15,459 nucleotides of DNA, taken from JBBAAW01 sp041658075 (lineage in GTDB: Bacteria > Patescibacteriota > WWE3 > UBA101185 > UBA10185). The stretch is from the NCBI GenBank assembly GCA_041658075.1, contig JBBAAW010000017.1, positions 1 to 15,459 on the forward strand, read 5' to 3'. Each line of letters begins with the position of its first letter. Position 1 is the stretch's first letter. Under the pieces are notes generated by a model. The model had not been told where the DNA came from and did no database searches. It was given only the letters and a program-made list of their open reading frames with translations. The translations under genes were made by a program, and so were the position numbers. This document shows positions 1 through 6,062 of the stretch, piece after piece.

Positions 1-89
1 CTGCCAAAAACTTGTAGAGGAGTTTTTAAACAGATATCATTACCACAGACCGCACATGGGTTTGGGCATGAAACCTCCTTTAATTGCAT
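1..89 (-). CDS. Partial Cys-rich protein, N-terminus only
   Basis: An open frame starts at the ATG at 89-87 and runs off the left edge after 29 codons. The visible peptide has four cysteines at residues 8, 12, 15 and 20 (SCPNPCAVCGND, then IC), which resembles a small zinc-binding knuckle. I do not recognise the family. An AAAGGAGG on this strand (about 70-77) lies inside the frame rather than before it. The ATG it would serve (72-70) gives only nine codons before a stop, so either the true start or the frame is uncertain. The gene would be divergent from the recombinase gene at 186. Low confidence, because only 29 codons are visible. Confidence 0.35.
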   Translation of the reverse strand, partial: MQLKEVSCPNPCAVCGNDICLKTPLQVFG

Positions 90-132
90 TGAAAGAAGAC
101 TGTCGGATATTTACGGAGAACTAAGCGCGCTG

Positions 133-161
133 TTGACATTAAAACAAAAAATCGCTAAGAT
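133..161 (+). promoter_or_regulatory. Sigma-70-type promoter of the recombinase gene
   Basis: A perfect -35 TTGACA (133-138) is separated by 17 bp from TAAGAT (156-161), which matches the -10 consensus at four of six positions. Transcription would start near 168, leaving a leader of about 18 nt before the ATG at 186. That leader contains no purine-rich Shine-Dalgarno sequence. Confidence 0.7.
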
Positions 162-185
162 AGCCTATAGATTTTTCACCAAAGT

Positions 186-1058
186 ATGAAGATAAACTTA
201 AAAAAAGCACAAAAAGAGTTTGTGCAGGATCTTTACGACAGAAAAAAGTCCAGCCTTACGGCATCGGCTTATGCTAAAGATCTTGATCAACTAATAACAT
301 ATCTGTTTGAACGCGACATTACAGCTGTGGAAGAGGTATTGCCCCAACATCTGGAGGATTTTTTGCAGAACTTATATGACTCTAAAAAACTAAGCCCAAA
401 GTCAGTGTCAAGAAAAATAAACTCCACAAAAAGCTTTTCTACCTTCTTGCTGGCGAGAAGCTACGTCAATAAGAACCTCGCAAAGAGTCTGAAACACCCG
501 CAGTTGGAAACTAAAGCACCTAATATTTTTAGCAAAACGGAGTGCCTAGCCTTAAGAGAATGTGCCAGAAAAGACCTTAAAACCCGCGCCATAGTGGAAC
601 TTATGCTACAGACAGGAATTAGAATTTCTGAGCTTGCGGGAATGGAAGTTGCGCATCTGGACTTAGGGGAACCCGCCACAGTTTTTATTCCCAAAAAGGA
701 AAGTCAAAAAGAACGGGTAATCCCGCTAAATAACAAGGCAAAAGAAACTTTAAAGGAATTTTTAGAAGTCGAAAGACAAATCGAAAGCCCGTTTTTATTT
801 ACCACTAAAAGCGGAAAGGCCATATTAATTAGAAATATTCGCTCCTCTATGGAACGGCTTTTTAGGCGCGCGGGACTTAAAAGCGCTAAAGTTAACGATT
901 TTCGCCACACTTTTACCGGTCACCAGTTGGCAATGGGGGTAAGCCTGCAAACTGTTTGCCGGGTTGCCGGACACAAAACCCTTACTACTACGGAGAAATA
1001 TTTAAAGTACATGGACATTAAAAAGTCGGGAAACAAAGAGATTCTTGAGGAGTTGTAA
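186..1058 (+). CDS. Tyrosine recombinase, XerC/XerD/XerA-like
   Basis: Site-specific DNA recombinase of 290 residues, the usual Xer length. Residues about 7-95 form the N-terminal SAM-like core-binding domain, and about 110-280 the catalytic domain. Visible catalytic residues are Arg146 in TGIRISEL, a beta-hairpin Lys near 171, Arg240 in NDFRHTF, His263 in AGHKTL, and the nucleophile Tyr272 in TEKYLKY. The first His of the family HxxR box is Asn237 here. It may be the chromosomal dimer-resolution recombinase (XerA-type single enzyme) or the integrase of a mobile element. Its stop lies one base from the 3' end of a convergent tRNA-Ile, a classic integrase position, but no other phage or plasmid gene is visible. 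The family is certain; the role is not. Confidence 0.9.
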   Translation: MKINLKKAQKEFVQDLYDRKKSSLTASAYAKDLDQLITYLFERDITAVEEVLPQHLEDFLQNLYDSKKLSPKSVSRKINSTKSFSTFLLARSYVNKNLAKSLKHPQLETKAPNIFSKTECLALRECARKDLKTRAIVELMLQTGIRISELAGMEVAHLDLGEPATVFIPKKESQKERVIPLNNKAKETLKEFLEVERQIESPFLFTTKSGKAILIRNIRSSMERLFRRAGLKSAKVNDFRHTFTGHQLAMGVSLQTVCRVAGHKTLTTTEKYLKYMDIKKSGNKEILEEL

Positions 1059-1059
1059 T

Positions 1060-1135
1060 TGGTGGGTGCTCCAGGACTCGAACCTGGGACCAATCGTGTA
1101 TAAGACGACCGCTCTACCAACTGAGCTAAGCACCC
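1060..1135 (-). tRNA. tRNA-Ile with anticodon UAU
   Basis: Read on the minus strand, this is a complete 76-nt cloverleaf with an encoded CCA. The acceptor stem is GGGTGCT/AGCACCC with A73; the D arm is GCTC/GAGC; the anticodon stem is GTCGT/ACGAT with loop CTTATAC; the variable loop is 5 nt; the T arm is CCAGG-TTCGAGT-CCTGG. The anticodon is TAT, which reads AUA. Isoleucine identity is supported by A73, U12-A23, C29-G41 and A37, although position 38 is C rather than A. Most bacteria read AUA with a CAU anticodon modified to lysidine, so a genuine UAU tRNA is uncommon. Its first 10 nt overlap the end of the upstream hibernation-factor gene. Confidence 0.95.
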
Positions 1136-1512
1136 AAAGATGTATCCGAGTCTGCCGTACCAATGTCTCCACCGTCAAAACGCTTTAAATCCCTGTTTTT
1201 TTCGTAGTCACGCTCTTTAGCTTTTTCCTTATCCTTTAAGTACTGCTTGTCGACTTCGTTAATTGCCTTTATTAATGCAGACTCTAAAGTAAAATCCGAA
1301 TCATCACCAAAATAAGTTTTTCCATCTATGGTCGCCTCGATTTTTGCCAACATCTTCTCCTGCTCTTGCGCCTTATTCATTACAATTCTTAAGCTCACCT
1401 CATTACGATCCCTCTGTTCGACATGAGCTAAAAGAGGCGTTAACTTTTGCTCTACCAAAGCCCTCATACTTGGAGTTAACTCCATATTATCACTTAATAT
1501 TTGTGTAGACAT
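1126..1512 (-). CDS. Ribosome hibernation promoting factor, short form (HPF/RaiA family)
   Basis: Protein of 128 residues of the sigma-54 modulation/S30EA family, which binds the 30S decoding region and silences ribosomes in stress or stationary phase. The N-terminal 100 residues match the beta-alpha-beta-beta-beta-alpha fold: an amphipathic helix with TPSMRALVEQKLTPLL (13-28), strands around 38-72, then a long basic helix ending DKEKAKERDYEKN. The C-terminal dimerisation domain of long HPF is absent, so it is the YfiA/short-HPF type. Its TAG stop lies within the tRNA-Ile sequence. On this strand TAAAAT (1524-1519) is preceded by TGA (extended -10) and ends exactly 6 nt before the ATG, suggesting its own leaderless promoter within the end of the upstream membrane-protein gene. 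Confidence 0.88.
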   Translation of the reverse strand: MSTQILSDNMELTPSMRALVEQKLTPLLAHVEQRDRNEVSLRIVMNKAQEQEKMLAKIEATIDGKTYFGDDSDFTLESALIKAINEVDKQYLKDKEKAKERDYEKNRDLKRFDGGDIGTADSDTSLGA

Positions 1513-1516
1513 GGGA

Positions 1517-1852
1517 CTATTTTATCATCTTATTAAGGATGGAAGAAATTACCGAAAGCACTAAGCTAAACAGAAGTGCCCAAAGAAATGAACTCACTGA
1601 AAACCCGGGCACAATATAATCCACAAGTACAACCATTAAAGCGTTAATTACCCACGTAAACAGACCAAGAGTCAGAAAATTAATAGGGAACGTAAGTAAA
1701 AGTAATATGGGTTTAACCAGAGTATTCACAATCCCTAAGACAACCGCCACTACAATTGCTGTGACAAAACCGTCTATTGAAATGCCCGCAAGCAAATTAG
1801 AAGTTAGATAAACAGCTAAAGCGTTAATTATAAGTCGTATAATAAATTTCAT
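1517..1852 (-). CDS. Four-helix membrane protein, PF04020 (phage holin family 4 / YvlD-like)
   Basis: Small integral membrane protein of 111 residues with four hydrophobic segments at about 4-24, 29-50, 53-75 and 84-107. The pattern NTLVKPILLLLTFPINFLT between helices 2 and 3 is diagnostic of PF04020 (Bacillus YvlD, "phage holin family protein"). Despite that database name, these are usually chromosomal proteins of unknown function, and nothing here suggests lysis. The gene overlaps the ferredoxin stop by 4 nt, so it is translationally coupled in the same leftward operon, and its own stop is 4 nt before the hibernation-factor ATG. Confidence 0.85.
   Translation of the reverse strand: MKFIIRLIINALAVYLTSNLLAGISIDGFVTAIVVAVVLGIVNTLVKPILLLLTFPINFLTLGLFTWVINALMVVLVDYIVPGFSVSSFLWALLFSLVLSVISSILNKMIK
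1519..1527 (-). promoter_or_regulatory. Extended -10 element before the hibernation-factor gene
   Basis: On the minus strand the sequence reads TGATAAAAT: TGn followed by a five-of-six match to TATAAT. The hexamer is followed by 6 nt (AGTCCC) and then the ATG, so the start codon would coincide with the transcription start. I see no convincing -35. Confidence 0.45.
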
Positions 1853-2088
1853 TTTTTAGGCGTGGGGTAAATTTGGTTACCCTCCCTGTCATAAAAAAAA
1901 ATGGCCGACACAGGACACGCCTGCGCTGCCATTAATAAAAGCTCGTCACCCGTTTGTAACGCGCCGCCTTTTATAATTGCTATCGATTCGTTATCCAGGT
2001 CAAATGCTTGAGGATTTACCACAACGCAAGTTGCTGCGCCAATGCAAGCTTTTCTATCGATCACAATTTTGGTAATTTTGTTTGACAT
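1849..2088 (-). CDS. Single-cluster ferredoxin with three cysteines
   Basis: Electron carrier of 79 residues. The cluster motif is C15-I-G-A18-A-T-C21, with the distal Cys58 in QACPVSAI. In ordinary 4Fe-4S ferredoxins the second ligand position holds Cys or Asp; here it is Ala18. Only three cysteines remain, as in [3Fe-4S] ferredoxins of the Fer4_13/Fer4_15 type. The C-terminal FYDREGNQIYP is typical of these short proteins. The ATG at 2088 has a good SD on this strand (GAGG, 7 nt spacer), unlike many genes in the window. It sits downstream of the suf genes and is a plausible reductant for cluster assembly, by inference from position only. Confidence 0.88.
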   Translation of the reverse strand: MSNKITKIVIDRKACIGAATCVVVNPQAFDLDNESIAIIKGGALQTGDELLLMAAQACPVSAIFFYDREGNQIYPTPKK

Positions 2089-2103
2089 AACTTTACCTCA
2101 TCA

Positions 2104-2123
2104 CCCCGCCATGACGAGCGGGG
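2104..2123. repeat. GC-rich palindrome CCCCGC-N8-GCGGGG, spacer copy
   Basis: A perfect 6-bp inverted repeat (2104-2109 with 2118-2123) with loop CATGACGA lies in the spacer between the DUF1858 gene and the ferredoxin gene. No T-run follows on either strand, so it is not a standard terminator. A CCCCGC/GCGGGG stem also occurs inside sufC (6793-6808), and the left half CCCCG-Y-CATGACGA recurs in intron arm P8 (13318-13331). Confidence 0.6.
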
Positions 2124-2124
2124 G

Positions 2125-2391
2125 TTACTCGCTAAATTCTATCACTTCGTTGATTCTAATTACTAGTTCGTCTATTTCATTATCCTTAAAACCGTGAATA
2201 CGAGCGCCTGCTTCAACAGTATCGTAATGCATGGCTGCACAACCCACACAGTGCAAACCAAAATCTAATAAAACCTCAACTGTTTTTGGATACTTAAAAA
2301 CCACTTCACCCAAGTTGCTGTCTCGGAAAACGGTCTGCCGCTTTTTCTTGTTTGTCGATGTTTTACCTGGCGTAGCTTTACTTTTTATCAT
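2125..2391 (-). CDS. DUF1858 redox-disulfide domain protein (TIGR03980-like)
   Basis: Small protein of about 88 residues. After a Lys/Thr-rich tail comes a DUF1858/ScdA_N-type domain: NLGEVVFKYPKTVEVLLDFG followed by LHCVGCAAMHYDTVEAGA. The CVGC pair is the redox-disulfide signature of the hybrid-cluster-protein-associated family. A longer start at 2418 adds nine residues but would overlap sufU by 41 nt. I prefer the ATG at 2391, which has GGA five bases upstream and overlaps sufU by only 14 nt. Position right after sufU suggests a thiol-redox or cluster-handling role beside SUF, which is inference. The stop directly abuts the GC palindrome. Confidence 0.8.
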   Translation of the reverse strand: MIKSKATPGKTSTNKKKRQTVFRDSNLGEVVFKYPKTVEVLLDFGLHCVGCAAMHYDTVEAGARIHGFKDNEIDELVIRINEVIEFSE

Positions 2392-2755
2392 AGTTTTCCA
2401 AAGCTTTCTTAAGGGCATGATAACACAAAAGCGCGCATTGCTGCCTGCTCAATGTCAGGTCAAATTTAATTAACGCCAACATATCCTGCTCGGTTAGTTT
2501 TTTTAAGTCGTCCAAACTTTTACCCTTTATTTCATCGGTTATTATTGATGCAGAAGTTTTAGACACCGCGCAAGCAACACCGGTAAATTTTGCGTCGACC
2601 ACTTTATTGTTCTCAATTTTTAATTGAAGAGTCATTTTGTCGCCACAGATAGGATTTACCTGGTCCGCTGTAACGGTGGGTGAATCCATTTGTCCAAAAT
2701 TAGCGTTGGATTTAAAAATTTCCATAAATTGTTCGCGGTAGATTTGATCGCTCAT
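2378..2755 (-). CDS. sufU: SufU-type sulfur acceptor / Fe-S scaffold
   Basis: IscU/SufU-fold protein of 125 residues. Conserved ligands are Cys37 and Asp39 in NPICGDK, Cys62 in GVACAVSKTSAS, and Cys107 in RQQCALL. In Firmicutes SufU these residues bind zinc and accept persulfide sulfur from SufS, and the presence of sufS immediately upstream fits that role. It is shorter than Bacillus SufU (about 147 residues), lacking part of the insertion before the last Cys. The spacer from the sufS stop is 28 nt. The ATG is preceded by an AT-rich stretch with no SD and no well-placed -10, so it is probably translated from the suf transcript. Confidence 0.92.
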   Translation of the reverse strand: MSDQIYREQFMEIFKSNANFGQMDSPTVTADQVNPICGDKMTLQLKIENNKVVDAKFTGVACAVSKTSASIITDEIKGKSLDDLKKLTEQDMLALIKFDLTLSRQQCALLCYHALKKALENYDKK

Positions 2756-2783
2756 ATGATATGCATATAATGCTAAAGTATTC

Positions 2784-4019
2784 TTACAGTAAAAGGCGCG
2801 ACGCCTCTAAAACTCCCTCCATTAACGCGTCAATATCCTTTTTATCGTTATACAGATACCAACTGGCTCTACAAGTTGGACCAATTCCCAGCTTTAAATG
2901 CAGGGGCATGGCGCAGTGAAAACCCGAACGAATTGCCACGCCTTGCTGATCCAAAATTGCCGAAACATCGTGAGGGTGAAGTCCGTTGTAATAAAAACTA
3001 ATAAGACCTGTTCTTTGTGTTGGGTCTATAGGACCTAAAATATTTAGGGCTGGAGCTGCGATGCGCGCTTTATTGAAAAACTCCAATGCGTACTTAGTAA
3101 CTTCTATTTCATGGTTTCTAATATTTCCCATACCAATCTCTTGCAAATACTGAATAGCTCGCGCCAACCCTACTGCCCCACTAACATTAGGTGTACCGGC
3201 CTCAAATTTATAAGGCGGATTTTCCCAAGTGGCGTTTTGTTCGTCCACTTCTAAGATCATTGCTCCGCCCGTCATAAAAGGATCCAATTTGTCTAGCATG
3301 TCCAACTTAACATACAACGCGCCAATTCCCATGGGCGCTAACATCTTATGACCGGAAAAAGCAAAGAAATCACAGCCCATGCTTTTAACATTTACCGACA
3401 TGTGGGGCGTGGATTGAGCTCCATCGATAACTGTTACCGCTCCAAACTTTTTAGCCTCTGACACTATTTCCGTAACGGGAAATATAGTTCCCAAAACATT
3501 GCTGGCTTGCGTTGCCGCGACTAGTTTAGTTCTTTTGTTTAGCTTGGCTTTGTAGGCGTTAAAGTCAAAAAGCCCCTCTTTGGTTGGATACATGTAAACA
3601 AGCCTAGCTCCGGTTTTTAAACAAACCTGCTGCCATGGAACTAAATTGCTGTGATGCTCCCAAATTCCCAGCAGAATTTCGTCACCAGTTTGTAAGTGCT
3701 TTTGGGCATAAGCATAGGCAACCAAATTTATTGCTTCTGTGGTATTTCTTACAAAAATAATTTCTTCTGATTTTTGAGCGCCAAGGAAACGGGCTACCGT
3801 TTCCCGCGACTTCTCATAAAGGGAAGTGGCCTCGTCCGCCAAGGTGTGAGAACCACGGTGAACATTTGCATTACAGGTTTTGTAATAGTCGTCAACCGCA
3901 TTTAAAACCTGCAAAGGTTTTTGAGTGGTCGCAGCATTATCCAAATACACTAAATCGTGTTCGTTAACTCGTCGACCTAAAATTGGAAAGTCCGCCTTTA
4001 TTTTTTGAACGTCAAGCAT
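2784..4019 (-). CDS. sufS: Cysteine desulfurase SufS (class II)
   Basis: PLP enzyme that takes sulfur from L-cysteine, giving alanine and an enzyme persulfide that is passed to SufU. From the chosen start it is 411 residues. Visible landmarks are YLDNAATTQKP near the N-terminus, His122 in WEHHSN (PLP stacking), Asp199 in VIDGAQS, the Schiff-base Lys225 in FSGHKML, and the catalytic Cys369 in IRSGFHCAMPLH, with the short loop of class II enzymes. A GTG at 4037 could add six residues. I choose the ATG at 4019 because homologs begin near this point and a perfect TATAAT ends 6 nt before it. The gene lies 14 nt after the sufD stop. Confidence 0.95.
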   Translation of the reverse strand: MLDVQKIKADFPILGRRVNEHDLVYLDNAATTQKPLQVLNAVDDYYKTCNANVHRGSHTLADEATSLYEKSRETVARFLGAQKSEEIIFVRNTTEAINLVAYAYAQKHLQTGDEILLGIWEHHSNLVPWQQVCLKTGARLVYMYPTKEGLFDFNAYKAKLNKRTKLVAATQASNVLGTIFPVTEIVSEAKKFGAVTVIDGAQSTPHMSVNVKSMGCDFFAFSGHKMLAPMGIGALYVKLDMLDKLDPFMTGGAMILEVDEQNATWENPPYKFEAGTPNVSGAVGLARAIQYLQEIGMGNIRNHEIEVTKYALEFFNKARIAAPALNILGPIDPTQRTGLISFYYNGLHPHDVSAILDQQGVAIRSGFHCAMPLHLKLGIGPTCRASWYLYNDKKDIDALMEGVLEASRLLL

Positions 4020-4025
4020 TTTGTA

Positions 4026-4031
4026 ATTATA
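4026..4031 (-). promoter_or_regulatory. Possible internal -10 before sufS
   Basis: A perfect TATAAT on the minus strand ends 6 nt before the sufS ATG (spacer TACAAA). No good -35 is seen 16-18 bp upstream, so this may be a weak internal promoter for sufS-sufU, or chance. It matters because the same 6-nt spacing recurs at several other genes here. Confidence 0.35.
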
Positions 4032-4033
4032 CC

Positions 4034-4579
4034 TCACTTCGTTCGGTGCGCCACTAAAAACGCGTCGATCAGTAAATTTTGCGACTCTTCACGGGAAAGC
4101 CCACGACTTTCCAGATAATATACCTGGTTTTTATCCACACGACTGGTAGAGGAAGAGTGCGACGCGTTAACATCATTGGCTTCTATCTGCATAATGGGCT
4201 CAGCGTGATTATGTGTAGCGTTACCAACAACTAACACTCTATCGTCAAGCTGAGATGATGAACCTTGAGCCGTCTTCTCGATGATTACTTTACCTTGATA
4301 GTTTGAAACTCCACCATCGAACAAAACCCCCCGAATTGTGGTGTCAGAAACAGTGTTGGGGGCTTTATGGATGACCGTGGTAACTAGATCGAGCACATTG
4401 CCAAGCGATAATTTATATCCGCAATAAAGCTTGCAGGACACATTTGGAACACTGAGGATCACCGCCAACGATTTCTGACCCCACCTGCTCCCGTCATACT
4501 GTATGTTATAAAGCGTATCCTCCTTGGGTGACCGAGTCAAAACATCCGCGCTATTAAAATCTACAACTTCCTTTTTCAT
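4034..4579 (-). CDS. sufD: SufD-like protein, half-length
   Basis: SufBD-family protein of only 181 residues; E. coli SufD has about 420. It keeps the C-terminal part of the beta-helix core: LFDGGVSNYQGKVII (86-100), RVLVVGNATHNHAEPIMQIEANDVNASH (114-141) and the C-terminal helical tail YYLESRGLSREESQNLLIDAF. His141 aligns with the conserved core His of SufD. The ATG overlaps the sufB TGA by 4 nt (ATGA), so coupled synthesis with its partner is likely. The N-terminal helical domain is missing, and the first 80 residues are poorly conserved. SufB and this protein would form the SufB-SufD heterodimer that docks on SufC. There is no sign of a frameshift, so this is a real short form. Confidence 0.85.
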   Translation of the reverse strand: MKKEVVDFNSADVLTRSPKEDTLYNIQYDGSRWGQKSLAVILSVPNVSCKLYCGYKLSLGNVLDLVTTVIHKAPNTVSDTTIRGVLFDGGVSNYQGKVIIEKTAQGSSSQLDDRVLVVGNATHNHAEPIMQIEANDVNASHSSSTSRVDKNQVYYLESRGLSREESQNLLIDAFLVAHRTK

Positions 4580-6033
4580 CCCACCGACCCTTCCATGCCA
4601 AGTTCAATAAGTCTATTAAGTTCCACCGCATATTCCAAAGGCAGCTCCTTAACAATAGGTTCAATAAAACCGTTTACTATCAAACTCATGGCCTCGTCTT
4701 CCGTTAGTCCCCGAGACATGAGATAAAATAGTCTCTCTTGTCCGACCTCAGAAACTGTGGCTTCGTGCTCAACAGTAGCGGAACTTTCGTTGATTCTCAT
4801 AACGGGAAATGTGTCGGAAGCTGATCTCTCGTCTAAAATTAGCGCGTCGCATTCAACCTTGGACTTGGCATTTTTTGCCGACTTTGAAATCTGAACTAAT
4901 CCTCTGTAACTTGTGCGACCACCGTTTAAAGAAATAGACTTGGAAATAATTTTGGATGATGTGTTTGGAGCAAGGTGAACCATCTTGGCACCGGTATCTT
5001 GGTGTTTGCCTTCATCGGCATAGGCTATCGAAAGCATTTCTCCGCGCGCGCCTTTGCCAACCAGATAACAACTTGGATACTTCATGGTCGCTTTAGAGCC
5101 GATATTCCCGTCAACCCACTCCATAACACCCCCCGCATCAACCCTGGCGCGCTTTGTTACCAAGTTATAAACATCCCCCGACCAGTTTTGAATAGTTGTA
5201 TAACGAACGCGGGCATTCTTTTTGACTACAACTTCTACTACCGCGGCATGTAATGAATCCTCGGAATACATTGGCGCACTGCACCCTTCTAAATACGACA
5301 CAAAACTGCCCTCGTCTGCAATAATCAAAGTGCGCTCAAACTGACCCATATTTTTGGCATTAATTCTAAAATAAGCTTGTAACGGTCGCTTAACGTGAAC
5401 CCCTTTTGGAATGTAAACAAACGAACCGCCACTCCAAACCGCGCTGTTTAAAGCAGAAAATTTATTGTCGGAAGGTGGAATAAGTTTGCCAAACCACTCT
5501 CTAAAAATTTCAGGAAATTTTTGAAGTGCGCTGTCTGTATCCAAAAAAATTACGCCTTCGTCTGAAAGCTCTTTTAAAAGTGACCCATAAACCACCTCAG
5601 ATTCGTACTGCGCTTTCACCCCCGATAAATATTCTTGTTCTGCTTTCGGAATCCCGAGTCGATCAAAAGTTTTTTTAATATCCGCGGGAACATCTTCCCA
5701 GTTTTTTTCCTGTTTCTCGGTGGGTCTTATGTAATAATAAATATCGTTAAAATTTATGTGCGACAAATCCGGGCCCCACGTTGGCATCTTTTTTTGCTCA
5801 AAAATTTGAAGCGACCTTAGTCTAAAATCCCGCATCCATTGGGGCTCATCTTTCAGTTGAGATATTTTTTGTACGACTTCTTTACTTAGTCCTTTTTGAG
5901 GTTTATAAACGTAATTCTCCGGCGAGGAGAAACCAAACTTATAATTACCTAGTCCGATGTCTTTAACCTGCTTAACGCCGTCATCCCTAATTTTCTTTAA
6001 GTTGACTTTTTTGGCTCGATCAAGTGTTGACAT
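4576..6033 (-). CDS. sufB: SufB, Fe-S scaffold subunit
   Basis: Full-length SufB (485 residues), the scaffold on which the SUF pathway builds clusters. Features are an N-terminal helical domain with KDEPQWMRDFRLRSL (61-75), then the right-handed beta-helix with NSAVWSGGSFVYIPKGVHV (196-214), YLEGCSAP (Cys251, matching E. coli Cys254), KVECDALILDE (Cys395, matching the essential Cys405) and VEHEATVSEV (His423/Glu424), and the C-terminal helices ending in EPIVKELPLEYAVELNRLIE. All key residues are present, in contrast to the trimmed SufD. It starts 29 nt after the sufC stop with no SD in that spacer and no -10 at the 6-nt distance. Confidence 0.97.
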   Translation of the reverse strand: MSTLDRAKKVNLKKIRDDGVKQVKDIGLGNYKFGFSSPENYVYKPQKGLSKEVVQKISQLKDEPQWMRDFRLRSLQIFEQKKMPTWGPDLSHINFNDIYYYIRPTEKQEKNWEDVPADIKKTFDRLGIPKAEQEYLSGVKAQYESEVVYGSLLKELSDEGVIFLDTDSALQKFPEIFREWFGKLIPPSDNKFSALNSAVWSGGSFVYIPKGVHVKRPLQAYFRINAKNMGQFERTLIIADEGSFVSYLEGCSAPMYSEDSLHAAVVEVVVKKNARVRYTTIQNWSGDVYNLVTKRARVDAGGVMEWVDGNIGSKATMKYPSCYLVGKGARGEMLSIAYADEGKHQDTGAKMVHLAPNTSSKIISKSISLNGGRTSYRGLVQISKSAKNAKSKVECDALILDERSASDTFPVMRINESSATVEHEATVSEVGQERLFYLMSRGLTEDEAMSLIVNGFIEPIVKELPLEYAVELNRLIELGMEGSVG

Positions 6034-6062
6034 AGTAAATGGTTCAAAACAATAGCGGTCGA

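Noticed and set aside
1517..1852. Reading the PF04020 protein as a phage lysis holin
   Set aside because: No endolysin or phage gene is nearby. The family is mostly chromosomal and the gene is embedded in a housekeeping operon.
2104..2123. Rho-independent terminator between the DUF1858 and ferredoxin genes
   Set aside because: The hairpin is strong but no T-run follows on either strand. Genes on both sides are co-directional, and the ferredoxin SD follows closely.
4019..4037. GTG start for SufS at 4037
   Set aside because: It adds six residues not expected from the family and places the start before the TATAAT. The ATG at 4019 fits better.
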